A DNA stretch of 43,006 bases from Candidatus Dojkabacteria bacterium (GTDB taxonomy: Bacteria > Patescibacteriota > Dojkabacteria > GCA-002793355): assembly GCA_015485585.1 (NCBI GenBank), contig WFTI01000011.1:1-43006 (forward strand), read 5' to 3'. This document shows, piece after piece, positions 1 through 8,146 of the stretch (position 1 is its first letter; every line of letters begins with the position of its first letter). Below the pieces are notes generated by a model that was given only the letters and a program-made list of their open reading frames with translations, did no database searches and was not told the origin of the DNA. Made by a program: the position numbers and the translations under genes.

Positions 1-87
1 CAACTTTTAGCCTACTACTTAGCTATCCAACGGGGGATTAATCCTGATACCCCTCGTAATCTTGCCAAAAGTGTTACAGTAATCTAG
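1..87 (+). CDS. glmS: Glucosamine-6-phosphate synthase, C-terminal end (partial)
   Basis: The first 87 bases are the last 28 codons of a gene cut by the window edge, ending in TAG; the ORF track missed it. The peptide contains LAYYLAIQRGINPDTPRNLA and ends KSVTVI. This matches the conserved C-terminus of the isomerase (SIS) domain of glutamine-fructose-6-phosphate aminotransferase, where a PRNLAKSVTV tail closes the active site. The enzyme makes glucosamine-6-phosphate for peptidoglycan and other amino sugars. It sits 17 bases upstream of uppP on the same strand, another cell wall precursor gene. Only the tail is visible, so the call rests on that signature. Confidence 0.8.
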   Translation, partial: QLLAYYLAIQRGINPDTPRNLAKSVTVI

Positions 88-104
88 CATGGTAAACTTG
101 GCAT

Positions 105-875
105 ATGGCTTGGTATCAGGCTTTCTTATTAGGATTAATTGAAGGAATAACCGAATTTCTACCTGTTTCATCAACAGCTCATATCATTTTGATTTATCAT
201 CTTCTAGGGCTCTCATCAAAAGAGGTAAGTACATTCTTTCTTGTCTTCATTCAGTTTGCCGCTATCTTGGCGGTATTAGTGAAGTATTACCATAGGCTAC
301 GTAACGATGGCAAACTTCTTTTTTATCTTTCGATATCTTTTTTCCCTTTTGGAGTATTAGCTTTTGCGGTAAAACAGCTGTTTGAATCGTATAAAGATAA
401 TCTGTTTTTAATCATCGGAGCGTTGTTTCTGGGGGGTGTTGTAATGCTTTTGGTGGAGTATCTTATAAAAAATCAAAGACTGAGGTTATCTTCTAAAAAG
501 ATCTCCTCTAAAGATGCCTTCTTAATAGGACTTTTTCAGACTCTTGCCTTAGTTCCGGGAGTTTCAAGATCAGCTGCAGTTATTTTAGGGATGCTTTTTT
601 TAGGTTACAAACGAGAAGAAGCAGTAGAATATTCATTTCTATTAGCTTTACCTACCATTACTGTAGCAACTATATATCAGTTAGTCAATGAAGGACTTTT
701 TATAGGTATTAAGCCACTTTTTACCCCTTCATTGATTCTTGCCTCAGTTACTGCGTTTTTTAGTGCGCTTGTTGTTATGCGCGCCTTTCTGCGCTTTGTT
801 TCTACGAGGAGTTTTACTATCTTTGGCTTTTACCGAGTTTTTATTGCCCTCTTGCTTCTTGTTCTTTTGCTTTAG
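105..875 (+). CDS. uppP: Undecaprenyl-diphosphatase UppP (BacA)
   Basis: Integral membrane phosphatase that converts undecaprenyl diphosphate to the monophosphate, recycling the lipid carrier for peptidoglycan and surface polymers. Both family signatures are present: GLIEGITEFLPVSSTAH at residues 10-26, holding the catalytic Glu17 and Ser/His pair, and PGVSRSAAVILG at 151-162 with the conserved Arg155. At 256 aa with about eight hydrophobic segments it is of usual length. The start has a weak -10-like TAAACT six bases before the ATG, in line with the leaderless pattern elsewhere, but co-transcription with glmS is just as likely. Its last 132 bases overlap the convergent gene on the other strand. 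Confidence 0.96.
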   Translation: MAWYQAFLLGLIEGITEFLPVSSTAHIILIYHLLGLSSKEVSTFFLVFIQFAAILAVLVKYYHRLRNDGKLLFYLSISFFPFGVLAFAVKQLFESYKDNLFLIIGALFLGGVVMLLVEYLIKNQRLRLSSKKISSKDAFLIGLFQTLALVPGVSRSAAVILGMLFLGYKREEAVEYSFLLALPTITVATIYQLVNEGLFIGIKPLFTPSLILASVTAFFSALVVMRAFLRFVSTRSFTIFGFYRVFIALLLLVLLL

Positions 876-1367
876 TAGTAGATAACCTAAAAGAGAGGCA
901 GGAATCAAAAACACAAAGATCAAGAACCCAAGTGTTGCAAGTTTTATCCATTTGAGCAGGTCTTCTACTGGTTCACTTATGCGTGTTTCGTCGTCGGTAA
1001 ACATCATCATACCATCGTTGAATGTTAAACAACCAAGGTATCCTTTCCCCATGCGTATGTGGGCGTAACGTAATGATGAAGAACCTTCTCCTCCCATCAT
1101 GCTGTCCATAAAATTATGTTCATCTTCATCAGGATGCATTGTAGCCATGACTGCCTCACCAAGTTTCTCAAACTCCTCATCTGTAATATCTGTACATTTT
1201 AGCTCTTTGATTGATGTCACACCGTGGTTTTTTGTAATCTCTTTTAGCACCTCATCTATGCTAAGAGAGTGATCTCCTCCATTGGCTTTTATGGGAATAA
1301 AACTTATTACTAGGGTAAGTATAATGACAAGAAGGCTTGAAATAATTAGTGTTTTTCTGTTTTTCAT
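744..1367 (-). CDS. Small membrane protein with Met-rich MMGGEGS and YLGC motifs
   Basis: Unrecognised 207-aa protein. It has an N-terminal hydrophobic segment (about residues 8-26), a probably extracytoplasmic middle part, a second membrane segment (143-165) and a very basic tail of about 40 residues. The middle holds a Met/Gly/His-rich stretch, MDSMMGGEGS at 87-96 followed by an RMGKGYLGC motif ending at Cys113, and a DGMMMF patch. Methionines, His and Cys in this setting suggest metal or redox chemistry, but this is inference. It is the last gene of the alaS-to-here minus-strand run, 12 bases after the CPLC membrane protein. The basic tail lies entirely antisense to the end of uppP, so the functional protein may effectively end at the second membrane segment. 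Confidence 0.7.
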   Translation of the reverse strand: MKNRKTLIISSLLVIILTLVISFIPIKANGGDHSLSIDEVLKEITKNHGVTSIKELKCTDITDEEFEKLGEAVMATMHPDEDEHNFMDSMMGGEGSSSLRYAHIRMGKGYLGCLTFNDGMMMFTDDETRISEPVEDLLKWIKLATLGFLIFVFLIPASLLGYLLLKQKNKKQEGNKNSVKAKDSKTPRRNKAQKGAHNNKRTKKRSN

Positions 1368-1379
1368 GGATCTAAAAAA

Positions 1380-1895
1380 TTATATTATTTTCATAATTGT
1401 CGGTAAGGTTAATTGGATGATTATTCCGACAATAATTAGTAAAAGAAAAGTGATTAAGGTTTTCTGATACGGAAGATTAAGATTCAAACGGGTACGTATT
1501 ATTCGGTTAAGGTGAGGAGATATAAGTACAATCCCTGCCCCTAGTAAACTAGCTATTAACGAGAGATCAATGAGGTACGTGCGATTCAAAAGGGTACCGT
1601 ATTCTCCACCGAAATCAATATATACTGCCTCTTTAATCGAGAGGAAAGGCAAAGCAGGAAGAACAGTTAACAAGAAGATAAGTATAAGAAGAAGATTCCG
1701 TTGGGTTTTGGTAAAGCGTCTAGTTAGAGATCTGTTCATCCAAAGCCCTAAGGCTATTGCAAATGCTCCTACAAAAAGGGCTACTACTGCTTTATTTATA
1801 CCGAACCAAAGGGCAATAGCCACTGCTGTGCCTGTACCCAAAGTACATAGAGGACAGTGAACACCTAATTTTGTAGGAATAGTAAAACTAAGCAT
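1380..1895 (-). CDS. Polytopic membrane protein with N-terminal CPLC motif
   Basis: 171 aa, about five hydrophobic segments. The only obvious motif is HCPLCTLGTG near the N-terminus (Cys14 and Cys17), a CxxC pair at the membrane face such as is found in thiol-disulfide or metal-handling membrane proteins. I do not recognise a named family. The start is supported by GAGGT six bases before the ATG, overlapping the end of the preceding DUF411 gene, so the two are probably translationally linked. Its place between a DUF411 protein and a Met-rich membrane protein suggests a shared role in metal or disulfide handling at the envelope (inference). Confidence 0.75.
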   Translation of the reverse strand: MLSFTIPTKLGVHCPLCTLGTGTAVAIALWFGINKAVVALFVGAFAIALGLWMNRSLTRRFTKTQRNLLLILIFLLTVLPALPFLSIKEAVYIDFGGEYGTLLNRTYLIDLSLIASLLGAGIVLISPHLNRIIRTRLNLNLPYQKTLITFLLLIIVGIIIQLTLPTIMKII

Positions 1896-1896
1896 C

Positions 1897-2361
1897 TTAC
1901 AACCTCATGAACTCATTAATCTCTTTCCCTACAAAAGAATATATCACAAAAGGTTCTTTTTTTACTCCTGGCATACCGGGGCTTGCAGGTGGCATGCCAG
2001 GTAATGCAATCCCTGAAATGGCGGGTTTTTCTTCTAATAGTTTTAAGATAGCTTCAACAGGTACATGGCCCTCTACAATGAAGTTTCCGATCTTACTTGT
2101 ATGACAGCTTTCTAATACTTTAGGGACCGAAAATCCTTCTTTAATAACAGTTATATTGTCTACCACATTAACATTTACCTTAAATCCGCGTCTTTGTAAG
2201 TATTTCACATATTCTACACAACACCCACAGTTAGGGCTACGATAGAGTGTAATCTCTGGTAAATTAGTGGTATTTTTGGGGTTTTTATCTGGTTTTAATA
2301 GAAGACCTAGAATCAAGACACCTATTAGAAGAAGTGTTACTTTGGCAACTGTTTTTAACAT
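1897..2361 (-). CDS. DUF411 family metal-binding-like protein, membrane-anchored
   Basis: 154-aa protein with one N-terminal membrane segment (residues 5-22) and a DUF411 domain. Visible family hallmarks are YRSPNCGCC (Cys45, Cys47, Cys48), SCHTSKIG (Cys86-His87), VEGHVP (97-101) and the ALPGMPPASPGM segment (119-130). DUF411 proteins are small periplasmic or membrane-tethered proteins often found near copper-resistance genes, with a thioredoxin-like fold; the Cys and His residues are the probable metal or redox ligands. The biochemical role is not settled for the family. The ATG is preceded six bases upstream by TATAGT, so it may be transcribed separately as well as from the alaS side. Two genes follow closely, a CPLC membrane protein and a Met-rich membrane protein. 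Confidence 0.9.
   Translation of the reverse strand: MLKTVAKVTLLLIGVLILGLLLKPDKNPKNTTNLPEITLYRSPNCGCCVEYVKYLQRRGFKVNVNVVDNITVIKEGFSVPKVLESCHTSKIGNFIVEGHVPVEAILKLLEEKPAISGIALPGMPPASPGMPGVKKEPFVIYSFVGKEINEFMRL
1902..1906 (-). promoter_or_regulatory. Ribosome binding site of the CPLC gene
   Basis: GAGGT on the minus strand with six bases to the ATG at 1895; it lies inside the last codons of the DUF411 gene. It contrasts with the leaderless starts of first genes in this window and supports operon-internal translation. Confidence 0.6.
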
Positions 2362-2367
2362 GTTTAT

Positions 2368-2373
2368 ACTATA
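2368..2373 (-). promoter_or_regulatory. -10 box for the DUF411 gene
   Basis: TATAGT on the minus strand, six bases from the ATG, overlapping the stop codon of the upstream 288-aa gene. It predicts a leaderless mRNA starting at the ATG. Confidence 0.5.
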
Positions 2374-3235
2374 TCATATTTTGAGGAGAAACTTTTGGGA
2401 GAACTACTCTTTCGTACAAAAGGCTACCAAACCTATGGCCTAACGAAGCGGCTGGCTCGTGGGAGGATACTGTACCAGGGCCTGCGAGTTTACGAACAAT
2501 TCGCATTATCCTAGGTCCGAAACGACTCAGTAAAATTACAGGAGGATAAACTTTCCCCAGAAAAGCTAGGGTAGCAGAGGTAAAGAAGTAGTAATAGTCT
2601 CCTCCTACATCTCCTAAGGTATTAGTCTTTGTACCTTCTGCACCCTGGAAAGGGATGAGTTTATCCCACCACTGTTTAAGAAGCTCATATTTACGTGTTC
2701 CTTTTATTTCTTCAAACCGTGAATTCCTTGAGTTTCCAAATATCAACTGATCACTAAGACGAGCCCTCCATCTACAAGTAAAAGAAGCAAGTAATAATGC
2801 TTTCCAGATATCATACTCTGCGACTTCTAATGCCATTGTAAAAATTTCGTAGGGAGTTATTCTGCCCGAGGAATTAGTAATTTTCTTTTCTAGTTCAGAG
2901 ATCGATGAGGTAGAGGGTAACAGATCTTTAACAGTAGGTGGCAGATATGGAGCAGTTTCATCGGTGAACTGGATAAGGGCAGCGATAATCAAGATGGCTG
3001 ATTGGATCCTAGGAATTGAGGCTCTGAAGCCATGGCTAATGGTTTCTAGCTCTCTTATCCAGCCGGAAATTTCGTCTTTTTCAATACGGGGACCTTCGTA
3101 AGGAGATTTGTTGAGGAAATGTTGGATGAATTTTTTAACTTTTGGAAACATCCCATCGGGTCGATCTTCTTTCGCTATAAGACTGTAAACAGCGCGTGCA
3201 GTCCATATGTAGGGTGGAGGTGTTGATTTTTCCAT
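2369..3235 (-). CDS. Hypothetical protein, 288 aa
   Basis: No family recognised. The sequence is mainly helical in character, with no signal peptide. One moderately hydrophobic region (FFTSATLAFLGKVYPPVILL) lies around residues 218-237 and a basic segment follows, so it may touch the membrane. It lies 14 bases after alaS and 7 bases before the DUF411 gene on the same strand, so it is likely co-transcribed with alaS. No Shine-Dalgarno site is visible. Nothing in the sequence ties it to tRNA charging; it may be a lineage-specific CPR protein. Confidence 0.65.
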   Translation of the reverse strand: MEKSTPPPYIWTARAVYSLIAKEDRPDGMFPKVKKFIQHFLNKSPYEGPRIEKDEISGWIRELETISHGFRASIPRIQSAILIIAALIQFTDETAPYLPPTVKDLLPSTSSISELEKKITNSSGRITPYEIFTMALEVAEYDIWKALLLASFTCRWRARLSDQLIFGNSRNSRFEEIKGTRKYELLKQWWDKLIPFQGAEGTKTNTLGDVGGDYYYFFTSATLAFLGKVYPPVILLSRFGPRIMRIVRKLAGPGTVSSHEPAASLGHRFGSLLYERVVLPKVSPQNMI

Positions 3236-3249
3236 GGTTTTCTAAAAAT

Positions 3250-5076
3250 CTATGAAGTCTTAAATCTTGCATACAATCTTCTTACACCCCCTCCTAGGTT
3301 TTCTTGTCTGTATATCTCTATCGGGGGAATCTCTTTAGTATTCTTAACATGGGGACCTCCACAGAACTCTCTGCTTATGGCAGACTTAAGATCGTTTCCA
3401 ATGTAATATACCTTTACTTTCTCTGGATACTCTTCTCCTGGGATATATTTTGCGATCTTTTTAGCTTCTTCTTTATCCATGATCACATAATTTACAGGTA
3501 AGCCCTCATTAATACGTTCATTTACCCAATCCTCAAGTTTTTTGATCTCTTCTTCTGTTAAATCTCGATTAAGAGGAAAATCAAACCTTAAACGTTCGTT
3601 GGTGATATTGCTTCCTTTCTGATAGATGTTTGGATCGATGAGGGTATATAAAGCAGCATGGAGAAGGTGGGTAGCAGTATGATACCTTATGGTGGTTTCA
3701 GTGTGTTCTGCAAGACCACCTTTAAACTTCTTAGTGGCTCCTTTTCGAGAGATCTCTTGATGTTGGGTGTAAAGTTTTTGGTAGGCATTTTCGAAAGTTT
3801 CTTTCTCTATCTCTATTTCATAATGTTCAAGCTCTTCATAGAACATCTCTGGGGGGTACCCTTCACTCTGGTAAAGATCAAAAGCATATTTTGCTATCTC
3901 CTCAGTATTAAGTTGGGTGGTTTTGATTTTATCTATAATCTTCTCTACTTTTGGAAGAACCCGTTTTAGGGTTCTTGTGAACCTTTTCTCTTCTTCATCA
4001 AATATTCGGGTAAGCTCTCTCTCTTTTTCGTGCCACCAGGGATACAGCCAATCAAGCATATCGACCGTGGGTTTTACAAGTTTTATTACAATATCTGATT
4101 CAGCTCCTAGTTTGTGAGCGAAGCGAAACATTCTGCGAAGCAGCCTACGCAGGACGTATCCTTGCTCTTTATTACTTGGGATAACTCCGTCCATTCCGAT
4201 AATTACGCTTGCGCGCATGTGGTCAGCGATTATTCGAAACTCTTTCTTGTATTCTTCATAAGGTTTATTAGTAAGCTCACTGATCGCCTGAATTAGGGGT
4301 TCAAACATATCAGTAAGAAAGATGTCTGATTTCCCTTGCACAATCATGGCGATGCGTTCAAGACCTCCGCCAAAATCAACGTTTTTTTGTGGAAGTTCTT
4401 TCCAGCCTGTTTCTGTTTTTATATACTGCATAAAGACACTGTTTCCTATCTCTAAGAAATAATCTTCAGCTGTTTCAGGGCTCTCGTTTGGCTTGGGAGG
4501 ACGGTCAAGTAGCCAATAAAACACTTCACTATCAGGGCCACCGAGTTCTCCTACTGCGTCTCCGCGTTGCCACCAGTTTGATTCTTTGCCAAACTCAAAG
4601 ATTCGTTCGTTTAAACGAGCCTTAATACCATATTTTTCGAATATCTTTGTAAGGATCTCGATAGATTCTTCGTCGCGTGGGATATTGCCTTCACCTTTAA
4701 AGACCGTAGCGTATAAACGGTTTATGTCAAGGCCTAAGACTTCAACGAAGAACTCGTAGATCCAGTTCAACTGTTCTTTTTTAAAGTAGTCTCCTAAACT
4801 CCAGTTTCCGATCATATGAAAAGCTGTGGTATGGCGAATATCTTTTCCTACCTCGTCCATATCTTGGAAACGGATAGATCGTTGTACATTCATAAGCCTT
4901 TTTCCTAGAGGATGGGGTTGTCCCATTAAATAAGGGACAAGGGGAAACATTCCAGAGTTTACAAAAAGAAGGGTAGAGTCTTCTTGAGGGACTACACTTA
5001 CATTCGGTATCTCTTTGTGTCCGTGTTTACCGAAAAAGTCTAGATATTTTCTAAGGATCTCTTGTGAACTTAACAT
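3250..5076 (-). CDS. alaS: Alanyl-tRNA synthetase, short form lacking the C-Ala domain
   Basis: Charges tRNA-Ala in the cytoplasm. The class II catalytic core is at the N-terminus, with FVNSGMFPLVPYLMG and VQRSIRFQDMDEVGKDIRHT. A tRNA-recognition region with DHMRASVIIGMDGVIPSNKE, LRRLLRR follows at mid-protein. The editing domain has HTATH at residues 466-470 and FCGGPH at 571-576, which supply the zinc ligands for removing mischarged Ser or Gly. At 608 aa it stops right after the editing domain, while most bacterial AlaRS are about 850-880 aa and carry a C-terminal C-Ala domain. This short form is a feature I associate with CPR genomes. The start has TATAAT exactly six bases upstream, so the mRNA should be leaderless. 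It is divergent from the gene at 5114. Confidence 0.97.
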   Translation of the reverse strand: MLSSQEILRKYLDFFGKHGHKEIPNVSVVPQEDSTLLFVNSGMFPLVPYLMGQPHPLGKRLMNVQRSIRFQDMDEVGKDIRHTTAFHMIGNWSLGDYFKKEQLNWIYEFFVEVLGLDINRLYATVFKGEGNIPRDEESIEILTKIFEKYGIKARLNERIFEFGKESNWWQRGDAVGELGGPDSEVFYWLLDRPPKPNESPETAEDYFLEIGNSVFMQYIKTETGWKELPQKNVDFGGGLERIAMIVQGKSDIFLTDMFEPLIQAISELTNKPYEEYKKEFRIIADHMRASVIIGMDGVIPSNKEQGYVLRRLLRRMFRFAHKLGAESDIVIKLVKPTVDMLDWLYPWWHEKERELTRIFDEEEKRFTRTLKRVLPKVEKIIDKIKTTQLNTEEIAKYAFDLYQSEGYPPEMFYEELEHYEIEIEKETFENAYQKLYTQHQEISRKGATKKFKGGLAEHTETTIRYHTATHLLHAALYTLIDPNIYQKGSNITNERLRFDFPLNRDLTEEEIKKLEDWVNERINEGLPVNYVIMDKEEAKKIAKYIPGEEYPEKVKVYYIGNDLKSAISREFCGGPHVKNTKEIPPIEIYRQENLGGGVRRLYARFKTS

Positions 5077-5082
5077 ACCTGA

Positions 5083-5088
5083 ATTATA
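5083..5088 (-). promoter_or_regulatory. -10 box for alaS
   Basis: TATAAT on the minus strand, followed by six bases and the alaS ATG, predicting a leaderless start. It shares a 37-base spacer with the divergent -10 at 5099. Confidence 0.65.
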
Positions 5089-5098
5089 CCGTTTTAGT

Positions 5099-5104
5099 TA
5101 TAAT
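5099..5104 (+). promoter_or_regulatory. -10 box for the gene at 5114
   Basis: TATAAT on the plus strand, nine bases before the ATG at 5114. A start point about seven bases downstream leaves a leader of only about three bases. Confidence 0.6.
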
Positions 5105-5113
5105 TATTTAACA

Positions 5114-6262
5114 ATGCTGCGGGTGTTAAGGAGAATAGTTTTGGCGTTTATCAAATTTATCTTTATTCTGATAGTAGGAGCGGTAATATTGGCGATTATA
5201 AGAAAGGTTGCTAACTTATATGTTCAACGTAGACTTTTAGATTATCAGTTAGACTATACCTGTAAAAGCTGTGTTGCGCGCGATACAAAGATAGAGTTTA
5301 CATTTAAGGTTAATCATGATCTTCCGGTTGATAACATTGTTTTTGATTTCCGTTATCTTGAGAATCCTAAGGTGGTAAGAAGTGAAGGTTGTAGCATAAA
5401 CGCTCCTGTTAACAGGTTAGAAAAAATAGATCGAGACTCTTACAGATGTATAATAGAAACAAAAAACCTTGTAAAACCAGGAAGATATGAGGTAGACATC
5501 ACTTTTTATACTCCTAAGACCTCAGCTAAAGATGAGGCAAAGTTTACTATCTCTCTTGAAGATAAGGGTATATTACCTCCTGCTTTTTCAGGTAAGAAGA
5601 TCTATCAGAAGGAAGAAGTATTACCGTATCCCTTTGAGGGTTTTTATGTGAAAGATGTAAGGGTGGAAGATAAAGCCTCAGTTTTTGCATGTGATGCTAA
5701 TTGTCCTGAATGTTTAGAAGATCCTGTAAACCGATGTACTAAGAAAAAGGTTGGTTTTAAAGAGTACAATGTAGCATACGTAAGATACGGTCTTAGAGTA
5801 AAACCTTCGTTGGCTGATTCGGTTGGCATAAAATGTACTAAGAAGGTTGGAGGACTCTGTGAGGTAGAGGTAAGTGACGCGGCGGTTTTAGAGAAGATAC
5901 GTAAAAACACGAAGACCAATGGTCCTGTTAATGTCTTTTCGGCTTTGCTCTCTTTAAGTTTTGGTTTTGTGCAGAATAACAAAAACACGTTAGTGCTCTT
6001 TGATGATTGGGACAATGTTTATCCGATGCTTATTGTATATAACACAGAGTTTGCTCGCTCATTTGAGCTTGTAGATGAAGACAAACCCAGTGAAAATGAA
6101 GTATATAGATTTGCCGAACCTATGACATGGCAGTTTCTTATAGGAAAAGACTACAACCCCGCATATCTTGGAGCTCAGCGCGTTTCAAAGGGGTTGCTCT
6201 TCTTTTTTATTCCTTACAAAAAGGTTGATGTATTATGGGGGGTTGATCTCTCTTCAGAATAG
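5114..6262 (+). CDS. Membrane-anchored extracytoplasmic protein with Cys-rich segment
   Basis: The ORF track starts at 5015 inside alaS, but the ATG at 5114 directly follows a TATAAT and gives MLRVLRRIV and then a single membrane segment (about residues 14-33), so I use 382 aa. The rest is outside the membrane. The first part looks like a beta-sandwich (CKSCVARDTKIEFTFKVNHD), and the middle has a Cys cluster, CDANCPECLEDPVNRC, suggestive of disulfides or metal. No family is recognised. The layout (short basic N-terminus, one anchor, Cys-containing ectodomain) is like the 755-aa protein at 26090, though I see no clear sequence match. It ends six bases from the convergent CapA gene, with no terminator. 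Confidence 0.75.
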   Translation: MLRVLRRIVLAFIKFIFILIVGAVILAIIRKVANLYVQRRLLDYQLDYTCKSCVARDTKIEFTFKVNHDLPVDNIVFDFRYLENPKVVRSEGCSINAPVNRLEKIDRDSYRCIIETKNLVKPGRYEVDITFYTPKTSAKDEAKFTISLEDKGILPPAFSGKKIYQKEEVLPYPFEGFYVKDVRVEDKASVFACDANCPECLEDPVNRCTKKKVGFKEYNVAYVRYGLRVKPSLADSVGIKCTKKVGGLCEVEVSDAAVLEKIRKNTKTNGPVNVFSALLSLSFGFVQNNKNTLVLFDDWDNVYPMLIVYNTEFARSFELVDEDKPSENEVYRFAEPMTWQFLIGKDYNPAYLGAQRVSKGLLFFFIPYKKVDVLWGVDLSSE

Positions 6263-6268
6263 ATATTT

Positions 6269-8011
6269 TCAGAATAAATACTTAAGTAATGAAAATGCTT
6301 CTTCGGGCTTCATCAAGCGGATAGAGTAGTCTTTCTCTTGCCATGTGGGAATGATACGAATCTGTATAAGTTTTGAGGGAGTGAAGTAAAATGAGAGAAT
6401 AATTCCTTCCCTTGTGCCTATCCATTGGATCTGGTCGAATAAGAAGTTTCCAAGGCCATAAGCTATAAAACCGTTTTTATAGAACTTCAGTTGTTGGGGC
6501 TGATGGGCTTGGGTCCCTATTACAAAAGAGGCTCCGTAATCTATTAATCTTTTAAATACCTTCTCTTGACTCTTTAAAGGATAATAACAGACAGGGTATC
6601 TAATATCTCTTTGCGGAGGATACGCATAACACTCCTGAAACTGGATGTGGACAAAGATAAAATCGACCTTGTTTTTTAAACTCTTTATGTCGTTTTTTAC
6701 TTTTTTTTCTATATACGGGTTTGCTCCAGCTTTATCTTTGCCTGCTAGTGGAGTTTGGTTTTTAGAGATTAAGGTATCGTAGTAGTTGTATCCTAGAAAG
6801 GCTACCTTTGTTCCATTGGGAAGGGTAGTGATATATGGCTTCTTGGCGTCATCTTGGTTTATTCCCCCGCCGAAGTAATTTATATTGTTTGGAAGATATA
6901 GTTTTTCTATAGTATATCGGTTCCATTTAGAACCGAAATCATTGTTATGGTTGCCAGTAAGCTCTACAAGGTTTATGTTTAGCTCTTTTAATATTTGCAG
7001 ATATTTAGGCTTTGAACAAAAACGCATACCACTATATGAAGAGCAGTTTGGAACAAACGAAACCTCGTTTGATGTATGTACGATATCTGCGTCTTTTACT
7101 ATATCTTTAATGTTTTCTATTAACCATCCGTAGTCTTTGGTAGAGTCAAGTTTTTTTAGCAAACCTCGGGTAATAGCAGTTACTCCTGTTATGGTTATCT
7201 TGCTGATAGGTATATTTTGAGAGGTTTCCCACTCAAGCATGTTTAATCTGTTTTTTAGTATTTGTGCAGTGATACCTAGAGCTTCTTTATCAGGCTTATT
7301 AAATAGCCTGGTTGGTTGGGTAAGTACTACTACCGTTCTGAAACCTCCTTCAAGTGTTTTTGATCCTTTGCGTATCTGATCAAGGGCAAAATATCCATCT
7401 TTTGTAATAACCCTTAACTGGGGGGTTAGTTCTGATAAAGGAACAAGTAAGATCTTATCTTCTGCAAAGTCGTTTCGGTTTTCTTTGTTGACTGTTAGGG
7501 CTTCAACTCCGTACAACTTTTTGAGAATATAAGAGGCAAAGGGATTATCGGTTTTTATTGTAAACTTCAGCGTTTCTCTGTCTTCAATACTTATTATAGG
7601 AGCCGTAAATTTAACAGTAGGTAAAAGATCGTATACTAAAATTTTTGCTTTTTCTTCTATCTCTTTTCCTTCGGGGACCTCTTTTTCAACTTTTATGATT
7701 ACATCCGCCTTTTTAGGATTATCAACTATAGTGAAACGGTTTTTCCCCTCATGCTTAATGTCAGTCAAGAATAAGAAGGCTTCCTGGTACTCTTCTTCTA
7801 TGAAAATATTAATCGAGGAATATTTAACCTTAGGGTTATAAGAAAAAAATGAGAAGGTAAAGTACACGATACCCGCAAGTAGGGTTATTACGATTAAGGC
7901 GAAAACAAACTTCTTTTGGATGTAACCAGTTTTGCGCAGGTTGTTTGTTACTGACTTGTTTGAGACAGTAGGTTTAAAATCTAAAAATTTGTTCAGATCT
8001 CGTTTGGGCAT
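6269..8011 (-). CDS. CapA-family (PGA_cap) metallophosphatase-like protein with N-terminal anchor
   Basis: 580 aa. It has a basic N-terminus, one membrane anchor (about residues 34-53), a roughly 200-residue N-terminal region of unknown fold and a C-terminal CapA-like domain from about residue 265. CapA-family signs are TGVTAITRG, SNEVSF, ELTGNHNNDFG, FLGYNYYD, a VDFIFVHIQF strand, GASFVIGTQAHQPQ and YGLGNFLFDQ. CapA proteins are calcineurin-like phosphoesterase relatives linked to surface polymer (poly-gamma-glutamate) synthesis, but many have unknown substrates. The usual GD of the first motif reads GV here, so metal binding may differ. TATAAT lies seven bases before the ATG. It uses TGA as stop, evidence for the standard code. 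Confidence 0.88.
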   Translation of the reverse strand: MPKRDLNKFLDFKPTVSNKSVTNNLRKTGYIQKKFVFALIVITLLAGIVYFTFSFFSYNPKVKYSSINIFIEEEYQEAFLFLTDIKHEGKNRFTIVDNPKKADVIIKVEKEVPEGKEIEEKAKILVYDLLPTVKFTAPIISIEDRETLKFTIKTDNPFASYILKKLYGVEALTVNKENRNDFAEDKILLVPLSELTPQLRVITKDGYFALDQIRKGSKTLEGGFRTVVVLTQPTRLFNKPDKEALGITAQILKNRLNMLEWETSQNIPISKITITGVTAITRGLLKKLDSTKDYGWLIENIKDIVKDADIVHTSNEVSFVPNCSSYSGMRFCSKPKYLQILKELNINLVELTGNHNNDFGSKWNRYTIEKLYLPNNINYFGGGINQDDAKKPYITTLPNGTKVAFLGYNYYDTLISKNQTPLAGKDKAGANPYIEKKVKNDIKSLKNKVDFIFVHIQFQECYAYPPQRDIRYPVCYYPLKSQEKVFKRLIDYGASFVIGTQAHQPQQLKFYKNGFIAYGLGNFLFDQIQWIGTREGIILSFYFTPSKLIQIRIIPTWQEKDYSIRLMKPEEAFSLLKYLF

Positions 8012-8018
8012 TTACATG

Positions 8019-8024
8019 ATTATA
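8019..8024 (-). promoter_or_regulatory. -10 box for the CapA gene
   Basis: TATAAT on the minus strand, seven bases from the ATG at 8011; it predicts a leaderless or near-leaderless mRNA. It is divergent from the tRNA-Arg promoter about 20 bases away. Confidence 0.6.
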
Positions 8025-8042
8025 GATGGTTTCTTAAAGAGG

Positions 8043-8048
8043 TATAAT
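8043..8048 (+). promoter_or_regulatory. -10 box for tRNA-Arg
   Basis: TATAAT 24 bases before the mature 5' end of the tRNA, allowing a short leader removed by RNase P. Confidence 0.5.
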
Positions 8049-8072
8049 ACTTAATATAAGGTTTGTTTTTTA

Positions 8073-8146
8073 GCGCCCGTAGCTCAATTGGATAGAGCGG
8101 CTGGCTTCGGACCAGCAGGTTGGGGGTTCGAGTCCTCCCGGGCGCG
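8073..8146 (+). tRNA. tRNA-Arg (anticodon TCG)
   Basis: Full cloverleaf: acceptor GCGCCCG/CGGGCGC, D arm GCTC/GAGC, anticodon stem GCTGG/CCAGC with loop CTTCGGA (TCG), and T arm GGGGG-TTCGAGT-CCTCC. Discriminator G. CCA is not encoded (GGGG follows), so it must be added enzymatically. Confidence 0.96.
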
